The notes under the pieces were generated by a model that was not told the DNA's origin, did no database searches, and worked only from the letters and a program-made list of their open reading frames with translations. DNA of 64,000 nucleotides, from positions 4,008,001-4,072,000 of the forward strand of contig NZ_CP050954.1 of NCBI RefSeq assembly GCF_012273015.1, written 5' to 3'. Below, one piece after another: positions 1 to 8,852 of this stretch; position 1 is the stretch's first letter; every line of letters begins with the position of its first letter. Made by a program: the position numbers and the translations under genes. Source of the DNA: Hymenobacter sp. BT18. Lineage in GTDB: Bacteria > Bacteroidota > Bacteroidia > Cytophagales > Hymenobacteraceae.

Positions 1-1668
1 CAGCGTACGGTCTTCAGACTGCAAAAACGCATTTACCAGGCCAGCCGCCGGGGCGATACCCGGCAGGTGCGCCAACTCCAAAAACTACTGAGTAAGTCCC
101 GGGCGGCCAAACTCCTGGCCGTCCGCAAAGTCACCCAGGACAACCAGGGCAAGCGCACGGCCGGCATCGACGGGGTGAAATCGCTCACCGACAAGCAACG
201 CCTGCGGCTGGGCCGTCGGCTCTCGTTTCGGTGGGCGGCCAAACCGTTGCGACGGGTCTGGATTCCGAAGCCGGGTTCGGCCGACAAACGCCCGCTGGGC
301 ATTCCCGTCATGCGCGACCGGGCCTTGCAGGCGCTGGTCAAGCTGGCGCTGGAACCCGAATGGGAAGCCCGGTTCGAGCCCAACAGCTACGGCTTCCGGC
401 CCGGCCGGTCGGCGCACGACGCCCTGGCGGCCATCTATACCTGCATCAACCAGCGGGCCAAGTGGGTGCTGGACGCCGACATCGAAAAGTGCTTTGACCG
501 CATCGACCACCCGCGGCTCCTGGCCAAGGTGGATACCGTGCCCCGGTTCCGCCGCCTGCTCAAGGGCTGGCTGCGGGCCGGCGTGCTGGAGGGCGACGTG
601 TTTCAGCCCGTCGAGGCCGGGACCCCGCAAAGCGGGGTTATCTCGCCGCTGCTGGCCAACATCGCCCTCCACGGCATGGAAACGGTCCTCCGGACGCACT
701 TCCGACAACGGCGCATCAGCCCCACCCGCCTGAGCCCGAAAGTGACGCTGATTCGCTACGCCGACGACTTCGTGGTCCTCCACGAAGACCGCGCCGTGGT
801 GGAAGCCTGTCAGCAACTACTCGCGGACTGGTTGGCGCCGTTGGGACTGGCCATGAAGCCCGCCAAAACCCGGCTGGTGCACACGCGGCACGCCACGGCC
901 GAGCACCCGGCGGGCTTCGATTTCCTGGGGACCACCGTGCGGCAGTTTGTGGTGGGACGGACCCATTCGGGCAAGGACCAACAGGGGCACCTGTTGGGCT
1001 TCAAGACGTTAATCAAGCCCTCGCGCACGGCGCAGCACCGGCACGGCCAGCGGCTGCGGGACATCCTGTTTCGGCAACGGGCTTCGCCCCAACAGGCGCT
1101 GATTCGGGAGCTGAACCCGGTCATCCGGGGCTGGAGCCAGTACTACGCCGGTGTGGTGGCCAGAGACGTCTTCTCCCGCATGGACTACGTGCTCTACCAC
1201 GGGCTGCGCCGCTGGGCCATGCGCCGGCACGGCGGCAAGCACCGCCGACGCATCGTGCGCAAGTACTGGCGGTTGGAGCAGGGCAGTTGGAACTTTGCCA
1301 CCCCGGCCGGGGTGCAACTCCGCTACCACAGCTTCACCCGCATCCAGCGCCACGTCAAGGTGGCGGGCACCCGCTCGCCCTTTGATGGCGACTGGCCGTA
1401 CTGGGGCGCGCGACTGCGGCAGTACCACGGCCTGGACCGGCGCACCTGCCTGCTGCTGAAGCAGCAAGCCGGGCGCTGCGCGTGGTGCCACCTGTGCTTC
1501 ACGGACACGGATGTGCTCGAAAAGGACCACCGCGTACCCCGAATACGCGGCGGGAAGGAGGAGTTGACGAATCTACAGCTGCTGCACCGGCATTGTCACC
1601 ACCAAAAGACGAAGCAGGACGGCAGCCTGGCAGCTCGCGGTAGCGGTGCACAACGAGGAGCCGTGTGA
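1..1668 (+). CDS. Group II intron reverse transcriptase/maturase with HNH domain (5' partial)
   Basis: Intron-encoded protein that assists splicing and copies the intron into new DNA sites. The frame is open from the first base, so the true start is upstream; a GTG at 67 is internal to conserved N-terminal sequence. Reverse transcriptase blocks follow in order: IPKPGSADKRPLGIP, the NSYGFRPGRSAHDAL block, DADIEKCFDRIDH with a catalytic Asp, GTPQSGVISPLLANIAL, and the catalytic YADD at bases 757-768. A maturase (X) domain follows around NPVIRGWSQYY. The C-terminus carries an HNH endonuclease with CAWC near base 1480 and a DH...H..H pattern ending in HRHCHHQKT. The stop codon (1666-1668) lies inside RNA domain V, so the coding and ribozyme sequences overlap. 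No inactivating change is visible in this part, so the protein may be active. Confidence 0.93.
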   Translation, partial: QRTVFRLQKRIYQASRRGDTRQVRQLQKLLSKSRAAKLLAVRKVTQDNQGKRTAGIDGVKSLTDKQRLRLGRRLSFRWAAKPLRRVWIPKPGSADKRPLGIPVMRDRALQALVKLALEPEWEARFEPNSYGFRPGRSAHDALAAIYTCINQRAKWVLDADIEKCFDRIDHPRLLAKVDTVPRFRRLLKGWLRAGVLEGDVFQPVEAGTPQSGVISPLLANIALHGMETVLRTHFRQRRISPTRLSPKVTLIRYADDFVVLHEDRAVVEACQQLLADWLAPLGLAMKPAKTRLVHTRHATAEHPAGFDFLGTTVRQFVVGRTHSGKDQQGHLLGFKTLIKPSRTAQHRHGQRLRDILFRQRASPQQALIRELNPVIRGWSQYYAGVVARDVFSRMDYVLYHGLRRWAMRRHGGKHRRRIVRKYWRLEQGSWNFATPAGVQLRYHSFTRIQRHVKVAGTRSPFDGDWPYWGARLRQYHGLDRRTCLLLKQQAGRCAWCHLCFTDTDVLEKDHRVPRIRGGKEELTNLQLLHRHCHHQKTKQDGSLAARGSGAQRGAV

Positions 1669-1691
1669 GGTGAAAGTCTCACGCACGGTTC
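1658..1691 (+). ncRNA. Group II intron domain V (catalytic hairpin)
   Basis: A 34-nt hairpin, the standard length of group II domain V. It starts GAGCCGTGTGAGG, has a GAAA tetraloop-like turn near 1672-1675, and closes with CTCACGCACGGTTC. The 5' GAGCCGT pairs with the 3' ACGGTTC. It includes the last 11 bases of the maturase gene. An adjoining hairpin at 1701-1724 (GCCGGGG/CCCCGGC) fits domain VI, with A1726 as a candidate bulged branch-point adenosine; the exact branch point is uncertain. Confidence 0.88.
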
Positions 1692-1730
1692 TGAAGTGGC
1701 AGCCGGGGGAGCGATTCCCCGGCTGACCAT

Positions 1731-2933
1731 AACCTTATTTCCCGCTCGGACGAAGCCAAACAGCTAGGTTTTGCTATGGGAGAGGCCTATTTCCAGGCGC
1801 GGGGTCGTCTGCGTGAGCACGGCGTAACGGTATTCTCCTCCAACTATCCGCTCTACGGCGATATGAGCCGGCGCGTCATGACCATCCTCTCGCAGTTTTC
1901 GCCGGAGGTAGAGGTGTACTCCATCGACGAGTCGTTTCTGAACCTGGAGGGGCTGCGCTACTGCGCCCCCGAGGGCCTGCAGGCATATGCCCATCGGATT
2001 CGGCATACCGTGCGGCAGCAAACCGGCATTCCCACGGCTATTGGCATAGCTCCCACCAAGGTGCTGGCTAAGCTGGCCAACCGGCTGGCCCGCCAACTAC
2101 CGGAAACGGAGCGGGTGTGCTTGCTGGCTACGCCGGAGCAGCAACGGGCGGCGCTGGCCAGCACGCCGGTAGAAAATGTCTGGGGCATAGGTCGCCGCTA
2201 CGCCGCTAAACTGCGCTTGCACCAGGTGGGCACCGCCGCCGAGCTAGCAGCAATGCCCGAAGCCTGGGTAAGGCGTCACCTGGGCGGCGTGGCCGGGGTG
2301 CGCCTGTGGCGGGAACTGCGGGGTGAGAAAACGCTTTCGTGGCATGGCGAAAATCTGCTACCCGAGGAAGGCGAAAAAAACGAGCTGGCGCGGCCAAGGC
2401 ACAGCGTGATCTGCACCCGCAGCTTTGGCAAGCCGCAAACGGCGCTGGGCCCCCTGCAGGAGGCTATTGCCACCCATATGGGCCGCGCGGCCGAGAAGCT
2501 GCGGCAGCAGCAGCGGGTAGCGCATCTGCTAACCGTGCTCCTGGGCCGCGACCGATACACCGGGGAGCCCGGGCCTTACACGCTATCCACGGTAGTACCC
2601 TTGCTGGTAGCCACCAACGACACCCTGTCTTTGACCAAGGCCGCCTTGCGGGGGCTACGGCAGTTGCGCCAGCCCGGAGTGGCCTATACCCGGGCCGGGG
2701 TTCTGCTCACCGGGCTAGAGCCCGCCGGCCAGCCCCAGCTGAGCTTATTCAGCGCGGGCGAAACGGAGCAGAGCGCCGCCTTGATGTCTACCTTTGACGC
2801 CCTGAACGCGCGTTTTGGCCGCGGAACCGTGCGCTTGGCGGCCAGCGGCCTGGACCCCAGCGCCTGGCAGGGCCGCAGCGCCTTTCGTTCCCCGGCCTAC
2901 ACCACCGACTGGCAGCAGCTCTGGCATATTTAG
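1731..2933 (+). CDS. umuC: UmuC-type Y-family DNA polymerase V catalytic subunit, 3' exon
   Basis: C-terminal 400 residues of a lesion-bypass DNA polymerase subunit, separated from its 5' exon by the group II intron. Translation from 1731 gives the conserved SRSDEAKQLGF then MGEAYFQ segment, followed by the Y-family catalytic SIDESF (near 1921), the helix-hairpin-helix region (VWGIGRRYAAKL) and the little-finger domain. The UmuC C-terminal extension is present (GRGTVRLAASGLDPSAWQ). An ATG at 1776 is internal to conserved sequence and is not the natural start. The missing 5' exon should encode the N-terminal fingers and palm and the first metal-binding Asp. If the intron does not splice, the gene would be inactive. 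Its usual partner gene umuD, if present, would lie upstream of the window. Confidence 0.9.
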   Translation, partial: NLISRSDEAKQLGFAMGEAYFQARGRLREHGVTVFSSNYPLYGDMSRRVMTILSQFSPEVEVYSIDESFLNLEGLRYCAPEGLQAYAHRIRHTVRQQTGIPTAIGIAPTKVLAKLANRLARQLPETERVCLLATPEQQRAALASTPVENVWGIGRRYAAKLRLHQVGTAAELAAMPEAWVRRHLGGVAGVRLWRELRGEKTLSWHGENLLPEEGEKNELARPRHSVICTRSFGKPQTALGPLQEAIATHMGRAAEKLRQQQRVAHLLTVLLGRDRYTGEPGPYTLSTVVPLLVATNDTLSLTKAALRGLRQLRQPGVAYTRAGVLLTGLEPAGQPQLSLFSAGETEQSAALMSTFDALNARFGRGTVRLAASGLDPSAWQGRSAFRSPAYTTDWQQLWHI

Positions 2934-3055
2934 GCCAGGCGTTTTCTCATCTGACTAATGCAGCTCTGGCCTAAAAGACCTATGTAACGCTTGCAATAGC
3001 CGGCCGCCTGAGTTTCTCATTTATGAACAGGTGCTTCGCCTGTTACGCCGCCCTG

Positions 3056-3475
3056 TCAGCTGGGCTCCCATAGCTCGAGCTTATTGCCCTCGGCGTCCAG
3101 AATGTGCACAAACTTGCCGTAGTCGTAGCTGGCAATAGCATCGAGAATGGTGACGCCGTTTTCCCGGAGTTTGGCTACCAGCCCTTCGATGTTCTGAACC
3201 CGGTAGTTGATCATCAACTCTTTCTTAGAGGGCGCGAAATAGTCGCTTCCTTTTGGAAAGGGGCTCCACTGCAGCTGGTTTACCTCATCGGGGTTGGCGG
3301 CATCCCGGGAGGCAAAGGTTGCGCCCCAGTCATTCAGCTCGAACCCCAGGTTTTGGGCGTACCAGTCCTTCATTCCCTCTGGGTTATCGGCCAGAAAGAA
3401 GATGCCACCAATGCCGGTTACCCTGGGGCTGATGAAATTACTGGCAGCAGACGCTGCGTTGTCGGTATTTTCCAT
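3056..3475 (-). CDS. VOC (glyoxalase/bleomycin-resistance fold) family protein
   Basis: A 139-residue protein with two beta-alpha-beta-beta-beta modules typical of the vicinal oxygen chelate superfamily. Seen: GIGGIFFLADNPEGMKDWYA, an N-terminal module of the type found in small VOC proteins, then the C-terminal KFVHILDAEGNKLELWEP signature with a candidate metal-ligand Glu near the end. The superfamily includes glyoxalases, dioxygenases and resistance proteins, and the substrate here cannot be read from sequence. It stands alone between umuC (other strand) and the T9SS subtilase. The start ATG at 3475 gives the expected family length. Confidence 0.8.
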   Translation of the reverse strand: MENTDNAASAASNFISPRVTGIGGIFFLADNPEGMKDWYAQNLGFELNDWGATFASRDAANPDEVNQLQWSPFPKGSDYFAPSKKELMINYRVQNIEGLVAKLRENGVTILDAIASYDYGKFVHILDAEGNKLELWEPS

Positions 3476-3601
3476 TTTCCTGGTTTGTTTGCGCGACTAC
3501 AAATTGCAAAAACTATTACAGGATAAGTGCTTCAAAATCTTGGAGCCCCCAGGAAGGATTTGCTGAGCCCTGGCCGCCGACCGGACTGTGCCCTGGAGCG
3601 A

Positions 3602-6421
3602 CTAAGGGCGCACCAGCACTTTGCGCACCAGCACGCCGCCTGACCCTGTTACCCGCAGCAGGTACAAGCCGGCGGCCGAGGGAAGCTGAAACGCTTGGCG
3701 ACGCTGCCCGGTCCACGTCCAGCTCCGCACCGGCCGGCCCAGAGCATCCAGCAGGGTAACCTGACGGGCAGAAAAGGCGGGTGGCACGTCTATTACCACG
3801 CGGCCCGTGGTGGGGTTGGGGTATACTTCCCACCGGGTCGCAACTGCGCCGGGCGGCCGCACGGGCGTAACGGTGCCCAGGTATTGCTGCCGGGCAACAT
3901 CTGCGGTGGCCCGCAGGCTATCCAGGGAGCCACCGGCCAGCAGGGCAAAGGCCACCAGAGTAGAGTCGCCGGGGGCCAGGGCGGGCAGCTCGGCCCCTAC
4001 TACGTGGGATACATCGGCACCGGTGGCCGTTTCGCCCGCGGTGGCTTGGGTAGTACCGCTGCTCAGCATCAGAAACTTCTCCGCGCTAGTGAAGCCATCA
4101 GCCAGCCGGATGGGCGAGCCTACCGGCGCATTGTTGTTAATAGCATAGCTGACGGCGGTACCGCCCTGCAGCAGCTGCACGCCGGTGTGCAGGGTGGGGG
4201 CGAGGCGGTCGTACACGTAACCCAACTGGCGCCCCGCATCCCAGGCCGCGGCGTTACGGCTGCTGGCCTGCGGCAGGTCCCAGTCCATGAACAGTCCCGC
4301 GTACAGGGGGCGCAGCGTATCGGTGGTGATGTTGGTGAGGCGGTACTCCAGCACCACGTAATTGCGGCGGAGCGAGTCGGCCCAGGCGTAGGCCCGCTGC
4401 CGCACGCGCACTCCCACCGTACTGGCCGAGGGCACGTCCTGAAAGCGCCCGGCTATTTCCTGATCCGCCTCCCGGGCCGCGGCTACAAAGCGCAAGGGCT
4501 TTACGCTCACAAAATCCTGGTCAACACTTTTGACCTCGTTCAGCAGCCGGTCCGACACGCGACTGGGCGTAGTGCCTACCAGCAGGCTGCCGCTGGACAG
4601 CAGCGGCGGGCCGTTGCGGTACGTGACGCCCTCGCCCACGGCCGGGTTGGTGGCTTCGTAGCCGATGTTGCCCTGGCTGGTAACCGATACGTGGAGGTTG
4701 CCGGCCGTGAGCGTAATAAAGCCCGGGTTCAGGGTCACCGTCACAAACTGGTCGTCCTGGTAGCCATTATCGGCTTCAAAGTGAAAGCGCAGCACTGCCA
4801 TAGTGGCCTGGGGAACGTCTGGTGAGACAAATACCTCAAAGGGCTCCAGGCTGTTGCTGGCGTTGCTGAGCGTGAGCATGTCGCCCACCACTACGCTGCT
4901 GTGCAGCACGCGCAGGTAGGGGGAGGCCGTGGTCAGGGAAATGCGCAGGTTGGCCACCGGGGTAAGCACGTTTTGCAGCTCCGCCACAATCCGGGTGGTG
5001 TCATCGGGCTGGAAGCTGGGCTGGGGCTCGTAGCGCAGCTTGGTAAGCTGCACGGCGTAGAGTACCGGCTCGGTGAGGGCGCGGTGCATGTTGAGGCGGC
5101 CCGTACCCAGCTTGTGGCGGTACACGGCATTGCCAGTGACGGTGTACAGCGAATCGGTGGTCTGGCGCAGGCGCGCCATTACCTGCTCCGAGGTGTAGCC
5201 GGGAAACTGCGTGCGCACCAAGGCGGCGGCTCCGGCTACCAGCGGGGCCGAGAAAGACGAACCGCCCACGTCTACGTAGGCGCTGTCGTGGTTGAAGACG
5301 GTAGTGAAAATCTGCTGTCCGGGGGCCGATAAATCGATGTGGTAGCTGTAGGTGTTGGAGCGCCCTTTCTGGTCGTTGGGCTCCAGAGCACCTACCGACA
5401 GCACGTGCTCGTAGCTGGCCGGGTAAAAATCCAGCTCGGCATTGGTATTGCCGGCCGCGGCCACCACTACCACGTCCCGGTCCACGGCGGCGTAGGTGAT
5501 GATGTCCTGCTCGTACTGCGACTTGCCCCCGGCGCCGCCCCAGGACAAGTTAATTACCTGGCAGCCGTGGTCGGCGGCGTACACAATAGCTTCGAAGCCG
5601 GCGAAAAAGCCGCTGGCCGTGCTGGGGTAAATCTTCAGGGGCAGGTACTTGCAGGAGAAGCCGGCTCCGGCTATGCCCTTGCCGTTATCGGTGCGGGCCG
5701 CCGCTACGCCCGTCACCAGAATACCGTGGCCGCGCTGGGAAGTCAGGGCGTCGGGCGAAGGGTCGTTGTCGTTGTCGGCCAGGTCCCAGCCCCGGAAGTT
5801 GTCGATGTAGCCATCCTCATCGTTGTCGATGCCGTCAATCGGGTCGTTGTAATTGCGCTTTTCCTGGCCCCTCAGGTCCTGGTGCGTAAACCGGGTGCCG
5901 GTGTCCAGAACGCCGATAACCACGTTGGTGTCGCCCTTCGACACGTCCCAGGCGCGGTAGGCGCTTACTTTTTTCAGGTAGTACTGCACATTTTTGGTGC
6001 GGGTAGAGTCGGCGTAGGGGTCGTTGGGCTGGTAGAGCGGCTCCCGCTGGTAAAGCGGCTCCACGTACTCCACCAGGCCGGTTTGCAGCAGCAGCGTCCG
6101 GGCTTTGGCAAAGGAAACCTCGGCCGGGTACTCGGCCTGGTAAATCAGCTGCAGGTCGACGGCTGGCTTTTTCCGGGCCAGCGGGCCGCGGGCGTGCGGA
6201 AACTTTGGCCGCACCGCCGTAGCGCCCAGCTGGCGCACGGCCTTTTGCCAAGCCGGGCTGGTGAGGCGCTGGCCCGCGGAGAGCCCGCCCGTGGCCGCCT
6301 TTAGTCGGAAAACCAGTACCCCAGGTGCAGTGGGGGAGACTGTTTGGGCCGAGGCTGCACTTGGCAAAAGCCAAATCAGCGCCCAAAGGAAAGCAGACAG
6401 AACAGGTAGCCGTGGCAGCAT
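3602..6421 (-). CDS. S8 family serine peptidase (subtilase) with T9SS sorting domain
   Basis: A 939-residue secreted protease. It starts with a signal peptide (residues 1-25, ending SAASAQ). A propeptide-like region of about 110 residues follows, then the subtilase domain. The catalytic Asp lies in VIGVLDTGTRFTHQD (about residue 173), the His in RGHGILVTGVAA, the oxyanion Asn in AAAGNTNAELDF, and the Ser in GGSSFSAPLVAGAAAL (about residue 393). The middle 400 residues look like beta-rich CARDB-type and uncharacterised domains. The last 75 residues form a type A T9SS sorting tail (VYPNPTTGRV...LPSAAGLYLLRV...KVLVRP), which in Bacteroidota directs export across the outer membrane. The triad appears complete, so it is probably an active extracellular protease. 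It is transcribed alone. Confidence 0.93.
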   Translation of the reverse strand: MLPRLPVLSAFLWALIWLLPSAASAQTVSPTAPGVLVFRLKAATGGLSAGQRLTSPAWQKAVRQLGATAVRPKFPHARGPLARKKPAVDLQLIYQAEYPAEVSFAKARTLLLQTGLVEYVEPLYQREPLYQPNDPYADSTRTKNVQYYLKKVSAYRAWDVSKGDTNVVIGVLDTGTRFTHQDLRGQEKRNYNDPIDGIDNDEDGYIDNFRGWDLADNDNDPSPDALTSQRGHGILVTGVAAARTDNGKGIAGAGFSCKYLPLKIYPSTASGFFAGFEAIVYAADHGCQVINLSWGGAGGKSQYEQDIITYAAVDRDVVVVAAAGNTNAELDFYPASYEHVLSVGALEPNDQKGRSNTYSYHIDLSAPGQQIFTTVFNHDSAYVDVGGSSFSAPLVAGAAALVRTQFPGYTSEQVMARLRQTTDSLYTVTGNAVYRHKLGTGRLNMHRALTEPVLYAVQLTKLRYEPQPSFQPDDTTRIVAELQNVLTPVANLRISLTTASPYLRVLHSSVVVGDMLTLSNASNSLEPFEVFVSPDVPQATMAVLRFHFEADNGYQDDQFVTVTLNPGFITLTAGNLHVSVTSQGNIGYEATNPAVGEGVTYRNGPPLLSSGSLLVGTTPSRVSDRLLNEVKSVDQDFVSVKPLRFVAAAREADQEIAGRFQDVPSASTVGVRVRQRAYAWADSLRRNYVVLEYRLTNITTDTLRPLYAGLFMDWDLPQASSRNAAAWDAGRQLGYVYDRLAPTLHTGVQLLQGGTAVSYAINNNAPVGSPIRLADGFTSAEKFLMLSSGTTQATAGETATGADVSHVVGAELPALAPGDSTLVAFALLAGGSLDSLRATADVARQQYLGTVTPVRPPGAVATRWEVYPNPTTGRVVIDVPPAFSARQVTLLDALGRPVRSWTWTGQRRQAFQLPSAAGLYLLRVTGSGGVLVRKVLVRP

Positions 6422-6583
6422 ATAGGTGGGGAATTCAGTATGAAAATATACGGGGTAATTGCCGTACCAAGGTCAACTATGTACGGGCTTTTCGCTAAAG
6501 CAGGCAGTTTTCTCTGCGAGTTAGTTTGTGGCTCATCCTGAATAATTTATGCCTGGCGAAAGCGCGGATGAAACAGATAAAAA

Positions 6584-6619
6584 AATCCTGCCTCAGTACC
6601 ATCGTACCAAGGCAGGATT
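6584..6619 (-). terminator. Rho-independent terminator of the small lipoprotein gene
   Basis: Inverted repeat AATCCTGCCT (6584-6593) / AGGCAGGATT (6610-6619) with a 16-nt loop. Read on the minus strand it is followed by a run of T, about 30 bases after the stop codon of the lipoprotein gene. Confidence 0.8.
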
Positions 6620-6650
6620 GTGCCGGGAACAGGCAGCCGCCGACGCGGGG

Positions 6651-6890
6651 TTAGTTGTTCTTAGACCGTTTCACGGTCTTGAATTTGTTGGGATTCCGGG
6701 AGTTCATATCAATGCCCAGTCCCAAACTGGATTCGCCCGGCTTGCGCTGAGCTTTCTTGTTGTGAGGGTTGCTCTTTTCCGTTTTGAAAGAAGATGCGGG
6801 GCGGGCCTTAGGGGTATGTAGGGCTTCGCGGTCCTGGGAGCAGGAAGCCAGCAGAAGCAGACAGCCGAAGAAGGGTAGAAGCAGTTTCAT
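6651..6890 (-). CDS. Small basic lipoprotein, unknown function
   Basis: A 79-residue protein starting MKLLLPFFGCLLLLASCSQD: a short hydrophobic signal with a lipobox (LASC), so the mature N-terminal Cys at about residue 17 should be lipidated. The mature part is short, Lys/Arg/Asn-rich and without recognisable domain (about 60 residues, ending TVKRSKNN). The in-frame start further upstream is rejected because the lipoprotein signal begins exactly at the ATG at 6888-6890. A strong terminator follows the stop codon, which supports a real, single-gene transcript. I do not recognise a family. Confidence 0.65.
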   Translation of the reverse strand: MKLLLPFFGCLLLLASCSQDREALHTPKARPASSFKTEKSNPHNKKAQRKPGESSLGLGIDMNSRNPNKFKTVKRSKNN

Positions 6891-6975
6891 AAATGCTGCA
6901 GTACAAAAAATGAGCCAGTACCACTCCAGGTACCTACTGCCGTGTACTGCGGAAGTCAGCAAAAAGATACATAAT

Positions 6976-7722
6976 CTACAGGCTCAGCATTTCCCGAAAC
7001 CGCACCGACTGCTGCCGCGAAACTTCCACGGCGGGGCCGCCGCGCAGGTGAATTTTCAGCGAGTTGCTAAACCAGGGCTCAATCCGCTCCACCCACTTCA
7101 GGTTGATAATCTGCTGGCGGTTGGCGCGGAAAAACACGCGGGCATCGAGGCGCTGCTCCAGGTGCTGCAAGGTGCGCGGAATCAGGGGGCGGTGCTGGTC
7201 GAAATACACCTGGGTATAGCTGCCATTGATTTCGAACAGGCGAATGTCGGCCAGGCGCACAAACCAGCACTGCTCCCCATCCTTTACAAACACCTGGTCC
7301 TGCTCCGTGAGTGGGGGCAGCGCCGGCTCCTCCAGGGCCGAAGCGGCCCCGCGCGCCGCCGTTGCCGCCCCAGCCACCTTGGCCTGCGCCTTAGCCAGGG
7401 CCGCCGCCAGGCGGTTTTCCTGAATGGGCTTGAGCAAGTAGTCCAGGGCGTTTACCTCAAAAGCCCGTAGCGCGTACTCGTCGTAGGCCGTGGTGAAGAC
7501 GACGTGGGGCGCCTTTTCCAGCGAAGCCAGCAGCTCAAACCCGGTTTCGCCGGGCATATGAATATCCAGAAACAGCAGATCCGGCTGCGTTTGCAGCAGC
7601 AAGGCCCGGGCCTCGCCGGCGTGGCGGGCTTCCCCCACAATCTGCACCTCCGGAAAAGACCGTAGCAGGTGGCGCAGCTCGGTGCGGGCCAGGCGGGAGT
7701 CGTCAACTAACAGCGCGTTCAT
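6976..7722 (-). CDS. LytTR-family response regulator
   Basis: A 248-residue DNA-binding response regulator. The receiver domain starts MNALLVDDSRLARTELR, with the phospho-acceptor Asp in LLFLDIHMPGETGFELL (about residue 54), the switch Thr in VVFTTAYDEYA and the Lys in YLLKPI. After an Ala-rich linker (about residues 130-150) comes a LytTR DNA-binding domain (VFVKDGEQCWFVRLADI, then FFRANRQQIINLKWV). The start ATG at 7720-7722 overlaps the stop of the upstream kinase gene by four bases (ATGA), so the two are translationally coupled. It is the last gene of a three-gene operon. Confidence 0.93.
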   Translation of the reverse strand: MNALLVDDSRLARTELRHLLRSFPEVQIVGEARHAGEARALLLQTQPDLLFLDIHMPGETGFELLASLEKAPHVVFTTAYDEYALRAFEVNALDYLLKPIQENRLAAALAKAQAKVAGAATAARGAASALEEPALPPLTEQDQVFVKDGEQCWFVRLADIRLFEINGSYTQVYFDQHRPLIPRTLQHLEQRLDARVFFRANRQQIINLKWVERIEPWFSNSLKIHLRGGPAVEVSRQQSVRFREMLSL

Positions 7723-8849
7723 ACAGCGGCAGGGTGGGAAAAGGATGGTGAAGCCGCAGTGGGCGCGTGGACTGGGAGCTGCAGGCAGGCTACCACCGTA
7801 TCGGGCTGGGTAGGGTCGTTTTGAATAACCAGCTGGGCAGCCTGGCCGAACAGCAAAGCCAGCCGCTCGCGGGCATTGCGCACACCCACGCCCGGGTGGT
7901 CCGGCTGGGGCGCGTACTGGCCCGTGTTGCGTACCCGCACGTGCAGGGTGCCGGAGTCGTTGAGCTGGGCCGTGAGTTGCACAAAGCCCCCGGCGGGCCG
8001 GGGGGCCACGCCGTGCTTGATGGCGTTTTCCACCAGCAGCTGCAGCGTCATGGGCGGAATGGGCACGTGCAGGGCGGCGGGGTCCACATCCAGGGTGTAG
8101 TGCAGCCGCTCTTCCAGCTGCATGGCCTCCAGCTGCAGGTAGTGCTCCACAATTTCCAGCTCCCGGCCCAGGGGCACCTGCTCGGCGCTGTTGAGCTGAA
8201 TAGAGTAGCGCAACAGGTCTGAAAGGTGGGTAATCATGTCGCGGGCGCGGCCGGGGTCTTCCATCACTAGGGCGCGGATGTTGTTGAGGCCATTGAACAT
8301 GAAGTGCGGGTTGATCTGGGCCTTGAGGGTGCGCATTTCGGCTTCCTGCACGGCGGCGGCCAGCTTCCACTTATCTACCTCGGCCTGCCGGAAGCTGCTC
8401 AGGTAGTGCCAGCCAAAGTAAAATCCTTCCCAGAGCCAGAGCAGAAAGTTCACGTTGAACACGTAGAACACAAACTGCCCCCAGCCGTGGGGCCGGCCAT
8501 CATCGGTGGGCCGGATCAGGAAGTAGATAATGGCCCAGATGATGACCTGGCTGAGCACGGCGAGCAGTACGTTCAGCACCAGCAGGCGGCTGAGCAGGGG
8601 CACCGGCGCCAGCTTCACCCAGCCACTGGCCCGCAGGTGGTAGCGCAGTCCGTGGCTGATGAGTACCAGTGGCGCCACAATGGCCAGCTGCATGAGCAAG
8701 AGCTTCCCGCTAAGGGGCGTCATCAAACTGAACATAGCTATGTTCAGCAATAGATACAGGCCCCAACCCAGGGCCTGCAGGCGCCAGTACAACCGGCCGG
8801 GCGCGGGCACTGCCGCGTAAGATTTCAGAGCAGCCATGCAGGTTCTCAA
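7719..8849 (-). CDS. LytS-like membrane histidine kinase
   Basis: A 376-residue sensor kinase. The N-terminal half has four predicted transmembrane helices (about residues 20-145). It is followed by the His_kinase domain of the LytS/YehU type, with the phospho-acceptor His in INPHFMFNGLNN (about residue 182), and a HATPase domain with an N box (LLVENAIKHG) and a glycine-rich G box (GVGVRNARERL). No periplasmic sensor domain is visible, so the signal is probably sensed in or through the membrane. It is coupled by a four-base overlap to the LytTR regulator downstream and starts 3 nt after the membrane-protein gene upstream, so the three genes form one operon. Confidence 0.92.
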   Translation of the reverse strand: MRTCMAALKSYAAVPAPGRLYWRLQALGWGLYLLLNIAMFSLMTPLSGKLLLMQLAIVAPLVLISHGLRYHLRASGWVKLAPVPLLSRLLVLNVLLAVLSQVIIWAIIYFLIRPTDDGRPHGWGQFVFYVFNVNFLLWLWEGFYFGWHYLSSFRQAEVDKWKLAAAVQEAEMRTLKAQINPHFMFNGLNNIRALVMEDPGRARDMITHLSDLLRYSIQLNSAEQVPLGRELEIVEHYLQLEAMQLEERLHYTLDVDPAALHVPIPPMTLQLLVENAIKHGVAPRPAGGFVQLTAQLNDSGTLHVRVRNTGQYAPQPDHPGVGVRNARERLALLFGQAAQLVIQNDPTQPDTVVACLQLPVHAPTAASPSFSHPAAV

Positions 8850-8852
8850 CCG

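Larger units (their letters stand above)
1..1730 (+). mobile_element. Group II intron, 3' portion, inserted in a umuC-type gene
   Basis: A retrotransposing ribozyme whose 5' end lies outside the window. What is seen: a reverse transcriptase/maturase/HNH reading frame open from base 1 to 1668, then a 34-nt domain V hairpin (1658-1691) and a domain VI-like hairpin (arms 1701-1708 and 1717-1724). The downstream sequence becomes UmuC-coding at about 1731 (N-L-I-S-R-S-D-E-A-K). Group II introns usually end in A followed by a pyrimidine, so the 3' splice junction is placed after the AT at 1729-1730; it could be a few bases earlier. From base 1731, 15 codons lead in frame into the rest of umuC, as expected if splicing restores the host message. 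The upstream exon is not visible, so this restoration cannot be confirmed. Confidence 0.9.

Noticed and set aside
1776..2933. Reading umuC as a complete shorter polymerase from the ATG at 1776
   Set aside because: The frame and conserved sequence extend upstream to 1731, and the essential N-terminal polymerase region is missing, so this is an exon.
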